Source: Bradyrhizobium sp. CSS354
Lineage (GTDB): Bacteria > Pseudomonadota > Alphaproteobacteria > Rhizobiales > Xanthobacteraceae
Reading direction: 5' to 3'
Assembly: GCF_029051725.1 (NCBI RefSeq)
Contig: NZ_JAACFU010000013.1
Coordinates: 62,001 to 126,000 of the forward strand
DNA: 64,000 nt
Positions 50,212 through 58,958 of the stretch are shown here, piece by piece (the stretch's first letter is position 1; the number at the start of each line of letters is the position of its first letter). Both the position numbers and the translations under genes were made by a program. Below the pieces are notes generated by a model. The model worked only from the letters and a program-made list of their open reading frames with translations. It had not been told where the DNA came from and made no database searches.

Positions 50212-53205
50212 CTACCTCTTCTTCCACCCACCTCTATGCCCCGGCGCCCCTCCGCTCGACCGCGGCGATGGCCCGAACTCCGGTCCCGACTGTTTTGAAT
50301 CCGTCGGCTGGATGATGCGGCTCTCGCCGCCGAACGGCTTTGTCGGCAGCGCGCGGTCGGCGCGATAGGGCAGGGATTCCGGGCCGTGCATCTCGTCGAG
50401 ATGCGGCTTGTGCACCTTCGAGCCGCTGCCGCCGCCGCTCGCCTTCAGCGCGGAGCTCACGGTCTTTTTCTTCATGGCGCTGACCGGCAAATTCGCCGCA
50501 TCGCCGTATTTCTTCGCGCCCGCATAGGCGCCGGCCTTGCCCTGGACGGTGCGCTGCTTGACGGTGGGATCGTCGACCACCGCGAGCTCGGTGGCGCGCA
50601 GGCGCTTGACCTCGTCGCGCAGCCGCGCGGCTTCCTCGAAGTTCAGATCGGCGGCGGCCTCGCGCATTCTTGTTTCGAGATCGCCGAGCACGGCTTCGAA
50701 ATTGTGGCCGATCGAGATGACGTCGTCGGTCATGTCGTGGCCGCCGATCTCGACCAGCACATGATCGCGCTCGTAGACGCTGTTCATGATGTCGCCGATC
50801 GACTTCTTGATGCTCTCCGGCGTGATGCCATGCGCCGTGTTGTACTCGACCTGCTTCTCGCGGCGCCGGTCGGTCTCGGCGATGGCGCGCTCCATCGAGC
50901 CCGTCATCTGGTCGGCATAAAGGATCACCTTGCCGTCGACGTTGCGCGCGGCGCGGCCGATGGTCTGGATCAGCGACGTCTCGCTGCGCAAGAAGCCTTC
51001 CTTGTCGGCATCCAAAATCGCGACCAGCGCGCATTCGGGAATGTCGAGGCCTTCGCGCAGCAAATTGATGCCGACCAGCGCGTCGAAGGCGCCGAGGCGC
51101 AAATCGCGGATGATCTCGATGCGTTCAATGGTGTCGATATCGCTATGCATGTAGCGGACGCGAATGCCCTGCTCGTGCAGATATTCGGTGAGGTCCTCCG
51201 CCATTCGTTTTGTGAGCACGGTGATCAGCGAGCGATAGCCGGCCTGCGCGGTGGCGCGGACTTCGCCGACGAGATCGTCGACCTGGGTGCGGGCCGGGCG
51301 AATGTTCACGGGAGGGTCAATAAGTCCGGTCGGTCGGATCACCTGCTCGACGAACACGCCGCCGCTCTCGTTGATCTCCCAGGCGCTGGGCGTCGCCGAG
51401 ACTGCGACCGTCTGCGGTCGCATCATGTCCCATTCCTCGAAGCGCAGCGGGCGGTTGTCCATGCAGGAGGGCAGGCGGAAACCATATTCGGCGAGCGTCG
51501 CCTTGCGGCGGAAGTCGCCACGGAACATGCCGCCGATCTGGGGAACGGTGACGTGGCTTTCGTCGGCGAACACCAGCGCGTTGTCGGGCACGTATTCGAA
51601 CAGCGTCGGCGGCGGCTCGCCGGGCAGGCGCCCCGTGAGATAGCGCGAATAGTTTTCGATGCCGGCGCAGCTTCCGGTCGCCTCCATCATCTCGAGGTCG
51701 AAGGTGGTGCGTTGCTCCAGCCGCTGCGCTTCCAGCAGGCGGCCCTGGTCGTGGAGCTGGTCGAGCCGCATCTTCAATTCGGCTTTGATCGACTTGATTG
51801 CCTGCACCAGCGTCGGGCGCGGCGTCACATAGTGCGAGTTGGCGTACATCTTGATGAATTCGAGCTCGTCCTGCTTGTGGCCGGTGAGCGGATCGAACTC
51901 CTCGATGGTCTCGATGGTGTCGCCGAACAGGTTCACGCGCCAGGCGCGGTCTTCATAGTGCGCCGGGAAGATGTCGATGACATCGCCGCGCACGCGAAAT
52001 GTGCCGCGGGTAAAATCGGCCTGGGTGCGCTTGTATTGCAGGGCGACGAGATCGGCGATCAGCTGGCGCTGGTCGATGCGCTCGCCCTTCTTCAGCGCGA
52101 ACGTCATCGCGGTGTAGGTTTCGACCGAGCCGATACCGTAGATGCAGGACACCGAGGCCACGATGATGACGTCGTCGCGTTCGAGCAGCGCGCGCGTCGC
52201 CGAGTGGCGCATGCGGTCGATCTGCTCGTTGATCGAGGAGTCCTTTTCGATGTAGGTGTCCGTGCGAGGAACATATGCTTCCGGCTGGTAGTAGTCGTAA
52301 TAGCTGACGAAATATTCGACCGCGTTGTCCGGGAAGAAACTCTTGAACTCGCCATAGAGCTGGGCGGCGAGCGTCTTGTTCGGCGCCAGGATGATGGCGG
52401 GGCGCTGCGTCGCCTCGATCACCTTGGCCATGGTGTAGGTCTTGCCGGAGCCGGTGACGCCGAGCAGCACCTGCGAGCGGTCATTGCGATTGATGCCTTC
52501 GACCAGCTCGGCGATCGCGGTCGGCTGGTCGCCGCGCGGCTCGTAGTGCGACTTGATCTCGAAGCGCACGCCGCCTTCGGACTTTTCCGGCCGCGGCGGC
52601 CGATGCGGGGTCCACACCCTGGTGGAGCCGTCGTCCTTGCGGAACTCCGGCCGACCCTCGCGGATCAGCGATTCCAGCGCGTCAGCGGTCGCCTTGACGC
52701 CGAGCGCCTCCATCTTGCTGCGCGGCGGACGCGCCAGGGCTTCGGCATCGTCCTCTTCCGTGGGAAGTCCGAGCTGACGCGCCAGTTCCGGATCGAGCGT
52801 CGGGATCGTGGCCGCGGTTCCGTAGTTGGCCTGCGGTGCCTCGTCGAAGCCCGCGTTGCGGGCCCCGGATGGCTGCGGATTGGGCCGCAGCGGCATCGGC
52901 CGCGTATTGTCCTGCGGAAACTCCTTCGGCGTCGAAGCGCGCGCGCGATGCGCGGCGGCTTCGCCCCCGGAGCGGCGGTCGCGCGAATTGTCCGGCGGCG
53001 GCTGCAGGCCGGTGCCCGATCCGAGCCCGGCATCGCCGCGATTGATCGCGGGATTGAGCAACTCGGCCAGCGCCGGCCCGATCGGCTGCACGTCCGGGCG
53101 TGACGCCTTGGAATTCGGCGCTTTGGAATTTGGTGCCTTGGCGTTCGGAGCCTTGGTCTTGGGGGATTTGCCGGATTTTTCGGGGGATGCAGGTTTCTTC
53201 GCCAT
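50212..53205 (-). CDS. uvrB: UvrABC system protein B with long terminal extensions
   Basis: Damage-verifying helicase subunit of excision repair, 997 aa against about 670 in E. coli. Residues 1-212 are a Pro/Ala/Lys/Arg-rich extension with near-repeats of KAPNSKAPN. The core begins at GGVRFEIKSHYEPRGDQPTA; Walker A GVTGSGKT is at residues 249-256, the beta-hairpin YYDYYQPEAYVPRTDTYIEK follows, and the helicase motifs include ADESHVTVPQIGG and QTIGRAARN. The UVR domain (LETRMREAAADLNFEEAARL) is near 850-880. The last 120 residues are another disordered tail. The ATG at 53205 is preferred over upstream starts because the extension is already basic and low complexity. Confidence 0.97.
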   Translation of the reverse strand: MAKKPASPEKSGKSPKTKAPNAKAPNSKAPNSKASRPDVQPIGPALAELLNPAINRGDAGLGSGTGLQPPPDNSRDRRSGGEAAAHRARASTPKEFPQDNTRPMPLRPNPQPSGARNAGFDEAPQANYGTAATIPTLDPELARQLGLPTEEDDAEALARPPRSKMEALGVKATADALESLIREGRPEFRKDDGSTRVWTPHRPPRPEKSEGGVRFEIKSHYEPRGDQPTAIAELVEGINRNDRSQVLLGVTGSGKTYTMAKVIEATQRPAIILAPNKTLAAQLYGEFKSFFPDNAVEYFVSYYDYYQPEAYVPRTDTYIEKDSSINEQIDRMRHSATRALLERDDVIIVASVSCIYGIGSVETYTAMTFALKKGERIDQRQLIADLVALQYKRTQADFTRGTFRVRGDVIDIFPAHYEDRAWRVNLFGDTIETIEEFDPLTGHKQDELEFIKMYANSHYVTPRPTLVQAIKSIKAELKMRLDQLHDQGRLLEAQRLEQRTTFDLEMMEATGSCAGIENYSRYLTGRLPGEPPPTLFEYVPDNALVFADESHVTVPQIGGMFRGDFRRKATLAEYGFRLPSCMDNRPLRFEEWDMMRPQTVAVSATPSAWEINESGGVFVEQVIRPTGLIDPPVNIRPARTQVDDLVGEVRATAQAGYRSLITVLTKRMAEDLTEYLHEQGIRVRYMHSDIDTIERIEIIRDLRLGAFDALVGINLLREGLDIPECALVAILDADKEGFLRSETSLIQTIGRAARNVDGKVILYADQMTGSMERAIAETDRRREKQVEYNTAHGITPESIKKSIGDIMNSVYERDHVLVEIGGHDMTDDVISIGHNFEAVLGDLETRMREAAADLNFEEAARLRDEVKRLRATELAVVDDPTVKQRTVQGKAGAYAGAKKYGDAANLPVSAMKKKTVSSALKASGGGSGSKVHKPHLDEMHGPESLPYRADRALPTKPFGGESRIIQPTDSKQSGPEFGPSPRSSGGAPGHRGGWKKR

Positions 53206-53259
53206 GCTCCGAATATGGGGCGAGTCCGGCTCGCAATAAAGAGCGAATGCCCTTCCTAG

Positions 53260-53273
53260 GTCAGCATGCTGAC
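53260..53273. promoter_or_regulatory. Perfect 14-base palindrome upstream of uvrB
   Basis: GTCAGCATGCTGAC lies 55 bases upstream of the uvrB start, between uvrB and the zinc-ribbon gene. It could be an operator; a related TGACAGCAGG stretch follows. No binding protein can be named. Confidence 0.3.
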
Positions 53274-53311
53274 AGCAGGTTGGCAGCAGGCCCGGATTGC
53301 CGGATCTGCGA

Positions 53312-53542
53312 TCAGGCCGCCGGCAGCGGGCCCTCGTCGTCCCCGGCCGCCTGGCGCGGCTCGAGGATGTCGAGATGGATGCCGCCGCAATCGGTGCAGC
53401 GCATGGCCCAATATTCGCATCCGGCACGGCCGCCGATCACGCGGAGCACCGTGAGATCGCCGTCGCATTCCGGGCAGCTCGACATCACATAGCGGGTGTA
53501 AATCCTCGGCCGCGGCGTGTCTTCGAATTCGATGACTGACAT
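53312..53542 (-). CDS. Small zinc-ribbon protein
   Basis: 76 aa. Two Cys pairs, CPEC (SSCPECDGDL, residues 23-26) and CTDC (MRCTDCGGIH, residues 49-52), form a probable zinc ribbon. The N-terminus is basic (RPRIYTRY), the C-terminus acidic. The start at 53542 has GGGGGA upstream. It follows the 75-aa gene and precedes uvrB on the same strand; a link to repair is only positional. Confidence 0.77.
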   Translation of the reverse strand: MSVIEFEDTPRPRIYTRYVMSSCPECDGDLTVLRVIGGRAGCEYWAMRCTDCGGIHLDILEPRQAAGDDEGPLPAA

Positions 53543-53600
53543 GACCGGTTTCCCCCTTTGACCCTGCGCCGTTCCCTGGTTCGCCTGCAGTCCCGCTCGC

Positions 53601-53828
53601 TTATTCGTCGTCGCTGTCGTCGGCCCGCCGGCGGAAGCGATCGATGTGATGCTTGGCATGGGCAATCGCGGCATCGGGATCGGGCCAGGCGAAGCCGACT
53701 TCCATGGCCGGAAACAGCACGCCGTCGATGGCAACCGGGCTGAAATCGGCACGCCGGATACGGGCGTGCCACAGCCCCTTGCCAGCTTCGAAGGATTCGA
53801 TGTCAAAGCCGTCGTAGATGGTCGTCAT
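53601..53828 (-). CDS. Conserved small hypothetical protein
   Basis: 75 aa, cytoplasmic. The sequence begins MTTIYDGFDIESFEAGKGLW and contains PVAIDGVLFPAMEVGFAWPD, a strand-helix pattern. It ends with an acidic tail (RRADDSDDE). GGGGA lies upstream of the ATG at 53828. Unknown function. It lies 58 bases ahead of the zinc-ribbon gene, so the two are probably cotranscribed. Confidence 0.68.
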   Translation of the reverse strand: MTTIYDGFDIESFEAGKGLWHARIRRADFSPVAIDGVLFPAMEVGFAWPDPDAAIAHAKHHIDRFRRRADDSDDE

Positions 53829-53952
53829 TGCAGTCCCCAAAATGTCTTGTTCGAGCGCCTTGTTGGAGGGTCAGGGGACCACGTTTGCGCATTTTGGGAT
53901 GTGAAGCCGTTCACAAGCGGCGGGCTTTTTTGACTAAAAGGCTGTTGCAGCG

Positions 53953-54870
53953 TCAGTTCCGCGCGGCGGTGCGGCCGGTTCGCCTCACCGGACGGGCGGC
54001 AGGTTCCGACGCCGCGCGCATGATCCAGCGGCGGAACGCGGCAAAGTCGCGCTGCTCGGTCTGGAAGCTGCGATAGAGCAGGTACCAGCGCATGCCCTTG
54101 GGCACCGAGAGGTCGAATGGCGCTACCAATCGGCCGGCGGCGAGATCGTCGTCGATATAGGGCCGGATGCCCATGGCGACGCCGAGCCCGTCGGCGGCAG
54201 CCTGGAGCGCCTGGCCGTAGAACTGGAACTCCGGCCCGCGCGCGTTGATGCGCGCGAGGTTCGCGGCCTTGAGCCAGATCGGCCAGTCCTCGGGCGAATG
54301 CGCGACGCGGATCAGGCTCGGTCCCCTGAGATCGGCCGGGCGCTTCAGCGAGGAAGCGAGGCGGGGCACGCAAACCGGTGTGAGGTCGCCGGCGAACAGC
54401 GGCTCGGCCACCAGCCCCGGCCAGTCCCCGGTCCCGAGCTGGATGCCGCAGCTCCAGTCCTCGCCGAATGGCACTGACGCGCCGCCGGTGGTGAAGCGCA
54501 CCTCGATGTCGGGCTCTTCGCTGCGAAACTCCGACAGGCGCGGGATCAGCCAGCGCATCGCAAAGGTGTGGCCGATGCCGATGGTGAGCACGCGGACGCT
54601 CGAGGGCGCCGTCACCTGGGCGGTGAGGCTTGCGAGCGCGTCGAAGATCGGCGTCAGCCCGCTTTGATAGGCGCGGCCCGCCTGCGTGAGCAGCAGCTTG
54701 TTGGCCTTGCGCTCGAACAGCGCGACGCCGAGCCGTTCTTCCAGGATGTGCACCATGCGGCTGACCGCGGCCGCCGACACGCTCAGCTCGAGGCCGGCCG
54801 CGGCAAAGCTGCCGGCCCGCGCGGCGGCCTCGAATGCCTTGATGCCGTTGAGAAACAGCAAGCGCCGCAA
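53953..54870 (-). CDS. LysR family transcriptional regulator
   Basis: 305 aa. The helix-turn-helix is at about residues 4-60 (FLNGIKAFEAAARAGSFAAA, then LSVSAAAVSRMVHILEERLG). The effector domain spans about 90-290. The start is a TTG at 54870, with GAGGG eight bases upstream; a longer frame exists upstream but the helix-turn-helix begins right at this codon. It is divergent from the TauE/SafE gene, the usual arrangement of a LysR regulator and its target. The effector is unknown. The GcvA-like sub-branch is likely from the DNA-binding segment. Confidence 0.93.
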   Translation of the reverse strand: MRRLLFLNGIKAFEAAARAGSFAAAGLELSVSAAAVSRMVHILEERLGVALFERKANKLLLTQAGRAYQSGLTPIFDALASLTAQVTAPSSVRVLTIGIGHTFAMRWLIPRLSEFRSEEPDIEVRFTTGGASVPFGEDWSCGIQLGTGDWPGLVAEPLFAGDLTPVCVPRLASSLKRPADLRGPSLIRVAHSPEDWPIWLKAANLARINARGPEFQFYGQALQAAADGLGVAMGIRPYIDDDLAAGRLVAPFDLSVPKGMRWYLLYRSFQTEQRDFAAFRRWIMRAASEPAARPVRRTGRTAARN

Positions 54871-54996
54871 ATGACTGACCCTCAGGAAAGCTGATGCCAG
54901 GCCAAGATAACTCAGTTTGCGTAGACGGGGCAAGCGGGGCACGTTCCCCTTCGCTTCTCGCCGCGAGCGGGGGGAAGGCCAACCGGAGATTTTTAC

Positions 54997-55776
54997 GTGA
55001 CTCCCATCATGATCGCTGCCCTTGGATTGCTGATGGTCGGCACCGCATTCCTGTCGGGGCTGTTCGGCATGGCGGGAGGGCTGATCCTGATCGGCGTGCT
55101 GCTGGCCCTGATGCCGCTGCCGACCGCGATGGTGTTGCATGCGATCACGCAGATGGCCTCGAACGGTTGGCGCGCCTTTCTCTGGCGCGCGCATATCCGC
55201 TGGCGGCCGGTCGCGAACTATATGGTCGGCGCGGCTATCGCGCTCGCGGCGTGGTCGCTCACCCGCTATGTGCCGGACAAGTCTGTCGCGCTGCTGCTGC
55301 TCGGCATCACCCCGTTCATGGCGCGGCTGCTGCCCGCGAACATCAAGCCGGATCCGGACCGTCTCTGGCAGGGCACCGTCTACGGCACGATCTGCATGGG
55401 TCTCATGCTGATGACCGGCGTGTCGGGGCCGCTGCTCGACACCTTCTTCCTCGGCGGCGATTTCGGCCGGCGCGAGAAGGTGGCGACCAAGGCGATGTGC
55501 CAGCTCGTCAGCCATTTCACCAAGCTGATCTATTTCGGCGGCGTGATCGACCAGGCGGCGACGCTCGATCCCGTGCTCGCGGCCGTCGCGATCGCAGCGT
55601 CGATGCTCGGCACCACGCTGGCGCGGCGCATCCTCGAAGCCATGACCGACCAGCAATTCGTGGCCTGGTCGATGAAGCTGATCACCGCCATCGCCTGCTA
55701 CTACATCGCCTATGGCAGCTGGTTGCTGGTCCGCACGCCCGTGCTGGCAGCCTTCGACAAGGGAGGTTTGCAATGA
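54997..55776 (+). CDS. TauE/SafE family membrane transporter
   Basis: 259 aa, seven or eight transmembrane spans, of the TauE/SafE family proposed to export sulfite or other organosulfur anions. The start is a GTG at 54997 with GGAG upstream. The family marks include LSGLFGMAGGLILIGVLLAL near the N-terminus, a matching second half (GVSGPLLDTFFLGGDFGRR), and MCQLVSHFTKLIYFGG. It is divergent from a LysR regulator, which probably controls it. The transported molecule is unknown. Confidence 0.93.
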   Translation: MTPIMIAALGLLMVGTAFLSGLFGMAGGLILIGVLLALMPLPTAMVLHAITQMASNGWRAFLWRAHIRWRPVANYMVGAAIALAAWSLTRYVPDKSVALLLLGITPFMARLLPANIKPDPDRLWQGTVYGTICMGLMLMTGVSGPLLDTFFLGGDFGRREKVATKAMCQLVSHFTKLIYFGGVIDQAATLDPVLAAVAIAASMLGTTLARRILEAMTDQQFVAWSMKLITAIACYYIAYGSWLLVRTPVLAAFDKGGLQ

Positions 55777-56006
55777 GCGAGAACGCCGATCCGCTGGTGC
55801 TGGACTTCGTCGAATGGGTCGCACGCGAGCCGCGCGCCTATGCCGAGGTGATCGCGACCTGGAAGACCTCGTGCCCGCGCCTCACCATTTGGGAAGACGC
55901 CGCCGACCGCGGCTATGTCGCACGCGAGACGCTGCCCGGAATGGGACTGGTGATCGCGGTGACGGAGGACGGCGAGAAGTTGTTGCGCGCGCACGGGCGC
56001 CAATAG
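55773..56006 (+). CDS. Small hypothetical protein coupled to TauE/SafE
   Basis: 77 aa. The ATG overlaps the stop of the transporter by four bases (ATGA). The sequence VLDFVEWVAREPRAYAEVIA, SCPRLTIWEDAADRGYVARE and VIAVTEDGEKLLRAHGR is helix-helix-strand with a winged-helix look, but no family is certain. The coupling implies a role linked to the transporter. Confidence 0.78.
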   Translation: MSENADPLVLDFVEWVAREPRAYAEVIATWKTSCPRLTIWEDAADRGYVARETLPGMGLVIAVTEDGEKLLRAHGRQ

Positions 56007-56048
56007 GCGGACGTCGGAGATCCCCGGTGAGGGCTGAACCGTGAGGGC

Positions 56049-56660
56049 CTAACGCTGCGGCATCACAAGCCGCGGCCGGATGATTTCGACCATGCGTTCG
56101 GCCGATGTGCCCGGCGGAAAAAATCCGAGATACTTTCCGTCGCGATCCATCAGGTAGATATAGGCGGTGTGGTCGACGGTGTAGTCGTCGGCATTCTTGC
56201 CGTTCGCCACCTTGGCAAAATAGACCTTGTAGGCATCCGCCGCTGTCCCGATTGCGTCAAGGCTGCCGGTCAGGCCGAGCAGCCGCGGGTGAAACAGCGG
56301 CACGTATTCGGCAAGATGCTCGGCTGTGTCGCGTTCGGGGTCGAGTGTGATGAAGACCGGCTGCACGGCGTCGGCATCCGGACCGAGCCGCTCGAGCGCC
56401 TGTCCGATCGCCATCAGGTCGGTCGGACACACATCAGGGCAGTAGGTGAAGCCGAAATAGACCAGCATCAGCATCCCTCGGAAATCGCGGTCGGTGCGTG
56501 GCTTTCCGGCATGATCGGTGAGCACGAAGGGGCCGCCGACCGGCTCCCTGTTCCACATCAGGATGTCCATCGTCTCCGCGGCCGAGCGTGCCGCCGCAGC
56601 ACCCGCGCAGGCTGGCGCGAGCGCCAGCCCCAGGCTGAGCCAGCAGGCAAAGCGCAGCAT
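56049..56660 (-). CDS. SCO1/SenC family copper chaperone
   Basis: 203 aa. A signal peptide (MLRFACWLSLGLALAPACAG) exports it. The thioredoxin-like domain has the copper ligands CPDVC (YCPDVCPTD) and His in VDHTAYIYL. These proteins deliver copper to the CuA site of cytochrome oxidases or act as redox proteins. Its ATG shares one base with the stop of the metallo-hydrolase gene (TGATG). No cox gene is near, so its target is unclear. Confidence 0.94.
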   Translation of the reverse strand: MLRFACWLSLGLALAPACAGAAAARSAAETMDILMWNREPVGGPFVLTDHAGKPRTDRDFRGMLMLVYFGFTYCPDVCPTDLMAIGQALERLGPDADAVQPVFITLDPERDTAEHLAEYVPLFHPRLLGLTGSLDAIGTAADAYKVYFAKVANGKNADDYTVDHTAYIYLMDRDGKYLGFFPPGTSAERMVEIIRPRLVMPQR

Positions 56661-57772
56661 CACAGCCCGAAGGTGAGGCGGCTGCCGGTCGTCGTCACCA
56701 CCACCCTGTCGGACATCTGGGCGCTCGCCTCCTGCACGAAGTTGAGTCCGCTGCAATGCATGGGCACGACGACATCGGGGTTGAGCGCCTTGATCTCGCC
56801 GACGACCTGCATGAGATAGTCCTTCGGCGCCGGCCCGAGATGGAAGCCGCCGACGATGGCGTGCACCTTCTGGATGCCGGAGACCTCCTGCGCCTGCTTC
56901 ACCGAATTGACGATGCCGAGATGGCCGCAGGACGAGATGACGACGAGGCCCAAATCCTTGACGTTGAAGCAGGTCGCGTGCTCGTGGATGTGTTCGTCTG
57001 CGACGATCTTGCCGTCCATCTCGGCCGGCAGATAGTGCCCTACGCTGCAGCCAAGACCGTCCTTGATGCCGAATTCGACCAGGGTGTTCGGCAGCACGCG
57101 CTCCGAACTGCGGCGGGTGATCTTGCCCGTCGTGAAAGCGTGGCCGGCGATCACCGTCGGCGTCTCGCACAGGACGGTCGTCACCTTCTGCGCCGCGAGC
57201 TGGCGGCGGTCCAGCGTTCCGAAATCAGAAAACTGGCCCTGTGTGGGGGTCGGGTTGACGCGGTGGCAGAAATTGTCCTCGCCGCCAGCATAGAGCCTCA
57301 CCTCGGCGGGAAGCTTGTCACGGAATTTGTCGAGGAAGCCGCTGAGGCCACCGAAATGATCGTAATGGCCGTGGCTGACGATGAGCGCGTCGAGCTTGCT
57401 GGGGTCGACCCCGATCAGTGCCATGTTGTTGAGCAACACTTCCGGCGTATAGCCGTAATCCAGCATCAGTGTGCGCTGGTTGCCGCCGCCCTGCGACTCC
57501 AGCCACAGCGACAGGCCCCATTCATTATGCAGCGATTTGCGGAAGTCGGCCGATCGCGCCGCGGGCGCAACGGCGACGCCGTTGATCTTCTTGGGACGGA
57601 AGAACAGGTCGTAGCTGGAATCGACCAGCACCTGGATCGACAGCTTGTCGACCGTCGGCACCTCGATCGGCGCCGCGCTCGCGATCTCGACACAAGTGAA
57701 AGTGTTTGTTGCGGCCGCGCCGGCCAGTGCTGCCGCGCTCAGCAGGAAGTCACGTCGTGCAATACTGCTCAT
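56660..57772 (-). CDS. Tat-exported MBL-fold metallo-hydrolase
   Basis: 370 aa. A twin-arginine signal MSSIARRDFLLSAAALAGAA sits at the N-terminus. The beta-lactamase-like zinc site is HGHYDHFGG (HxHxDH, about residue 135), with CGHLG and later GGFHLG supplying His ligands. This matches COG1237, to which dihydropteroate-type hydrolases belong. It is exported in a folded state, and the SCO gene is translated after it. Substrate unknown. Confidence 0.93.
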   Translation of the reverse strand: MSSIARRDFLLSAAALAGAAATNTFTCVEIASAAPIEVPTVDKLSIQVLVDSSYDLFFRPKKINGVAVAPAARSADFRKSLHNEWGLSLWLESQGGGNQRTLMLDYGYTPEVLLNNMALIGVDPSKLDALIVSHGHYDHFGGLSGFLDKFRDKLPAEVRLYAGGEDNFCHRVNPTPTQGQFSDFGTLDRRQLAAQKVTTVLCETPTVIAGHAFTTGKITRRSSERVLPNTLVEFGIKDGLGCSVGHYLPAEMDGKIVADEHIHEHATCFNVKDLGLVVISSCGHLGIVNSVKQAQEVSGIQKVHAIVGGFHLGPAPKDYLMQVVGEIKALNPDVVVPMHCSGLNFVQEASAQMSDRVVVTTTGSRLTFGL

Positions 57773-58075
57773 CAGAAACCCCTCGCCAATATCATGATCC
57801 TCGAAATGGCCTGAGCTTAGGTCCGATATGCGGCAGGCACAACGTGCGAGGCCGGGGGTGCTGCGGAGAATTTTACGTCATGCGGCGTGAGGCCGGTCCG
57901 ATTGACAGGCGTGCGGGATGGTGAACTTCGTGCAAGTGCATCGTCGGTGGTGCGGTCGAGCTATCTCCACATCGTCGTTGCGGGCGCTGGCGAGGCAATC
58001 CAGAATGCCGCCGCGGCGGCAGTCCTGGATTGCTTCGCTTCGCTCGCAATGACGGAATACCAGGAGACCCCTTTC
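57773..58075. other. Intergenic region between metallo-hydrolase and glutathione transferase genes
   Basis: 303 bases between divergent starts. The right part (57973-58055) is a family F repeat. The left part carries the promoter of the metallo-hydrolase gene; I see no gene in it. Confidence 0.6.
57973..58055. repeat. Palindromic intergenic repeat, family F
   Basis: CGTCGTTGCGGGCGCTGGCG and CGCTTCGCTCGCAATGACGG form the outer arms, and GAGGCAATCCAG / CTGGATTGCTTC pair inside. It ends 20 bases before the glutathione transferase start and so is in its leader. One copy here. Confidence 0.83.
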
Positions 58076-58771
58076 ATGTCGCTCAAACTGTTCGAACTCG
58101 TCGGCACCGATGCCTCGCGACCGTTCAGCCCGTTCTGCTGGCGCACGCGGATGGCGCTGGCGCACAAGGGCCTTTCGGCGGAAACGCTGCCCTGGCGCTT
58201 CACCGAGAAGAGCGCGATCGCGCCGCACGGCTCGGAGAAGGTTCCGGTGCTGCTGCATCACGACCAGCCGGTGGTCGTTTCCTGGGCGATCGCGACCTAT
58301 CTCGAGGACAAGTTTGCGGACCGCCCATCGCTGTTCGGCGGCGAGGGCGGCCGCGCCATGGCGCGCATGCTCAATGCCTGGGGCGACATCGCCATCGTCG
58401 GTGGCATCTTTCCGCTGATCATCGCCGACATTCTGAAGAATCTGGACGCGGTCGACGCCGCCTATTTCCGCCAGTCGCGCGAGGCGCGTTTCGGCAAGAG
58501 TCTGGAAGAGGTGATGTCGGGCCGCGACGCCGGCGTGGTCGCCTTCCGCAAATCGCTGGAGCCGATGCGGCAGGCCCTGAAGAAGCAGCCCTTCATCGGC
58601 GCCGCCGCACCGAACTATGCCGACTACATCGTGTTCGGTGGTTTTCAGTGGGCCCGCGTGACGAGCCCGTTCAAGCTGCTGGAAGCGGACGACCCGGTCT
58701 ACGCCTGGCGCGAAAAGCTGCTCGATGCGTTCGACGGAATGGCGCGGAAATCACCGGGGCATGCGGTGTAG
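58076..58771 (+). CDS. Glutathione S-transferase family protein
   Basis: 231 aa. The N-terminal thioredoxin-like domain begins MSLKLFELVGTDASRPFSPF with the Ser/Cys-containing contact (SPFCWRTRMALAHKG), then the conserved EKVPVLLHHDQPVVVSWAIA loop. The C-terminal helical domain starts near LEDKFADRP. This type resembles bacterial beta-etherase and other GSTs; the substrate is unknown. ATG at 58076 is chosen because the domain starts there; upstream reading is repeat-derived. Confidence 0.89.
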   Translation: MSLKLFELVGTDASRPFSPFCWRTRMALAHKGLSAETLPWRFTEKSAIAPHGSEKVPVLLHHDQPVVVSWAIATYLEDKFADRPSLFGGEGGRAMARMLNAWGDIAIVGGIFPLIIADILKNLDAVDAAYFRQSREARFGKSLEEVMSGRDAGVVAFRKSLEPMRQALKKQPFIGAAAPNYADYIVFGGFQWARVTSPFKLLEADDPVYAWREKLLDAFDGMARKSPGHAV

Positions 58772-58793
58772 TTGTCGCGGCCGGCTCTCCCCG

Positions 58794-58923
58794 GCGTCGT
58801 CCTGGCGAAAGCCAGGACCCATACCGCGGAATCTATCGATTGCGTTCGGTAGACGTCCCGAACGACCAGTCTTCGCCAAACAACTCCCTGGGGTAATGGG
58901 TCCTGGCTTTCGCCAGGCCGACG
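58794..58923. repeat. Palindromic intergenic repeat, family A
   Basis: Complete copy: CTGGCGAAAGCCAGGACCCA on the left, TAATGGGTCCTGGCTTTCGC on the right. It lies between the glutathione transferase gene and the Cys-rich CWC gene, which are convergent. Confidence 0.88.
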
Positions 58924-58925
58924 CG

Positions 58926-58958
58926 GAGGATTACGCTTGTGCTCCATCCGGGCTACGC
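58926..58958. repeat. Half copy of family C repeat inside a gene end
   Basis: Carries the right arm TGCTCCATCCGGGCTAC without its partner arm. It overlaps the 3' end of the CWC gene and encodes that gene's last residues and stop (see the gene at 58931). Confidence 0.8.

Noticed and set aside
50386..53103. A 905-codon open frame on the plus strand opposite uvrB
   Set aside because: It mirrors the uvrB codons, contains no recognisable domain, and the minus strand carries all UvrB motifs. High GC in third positions makes such antisense frames common.
53953..55824. A LysR regulator with a 300-residue N-terminal extension
   Set aside because: The extension is the antisense of the TauE/SafE gene. 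The TTG at 54870 with GAGGG upstream is the natural start.
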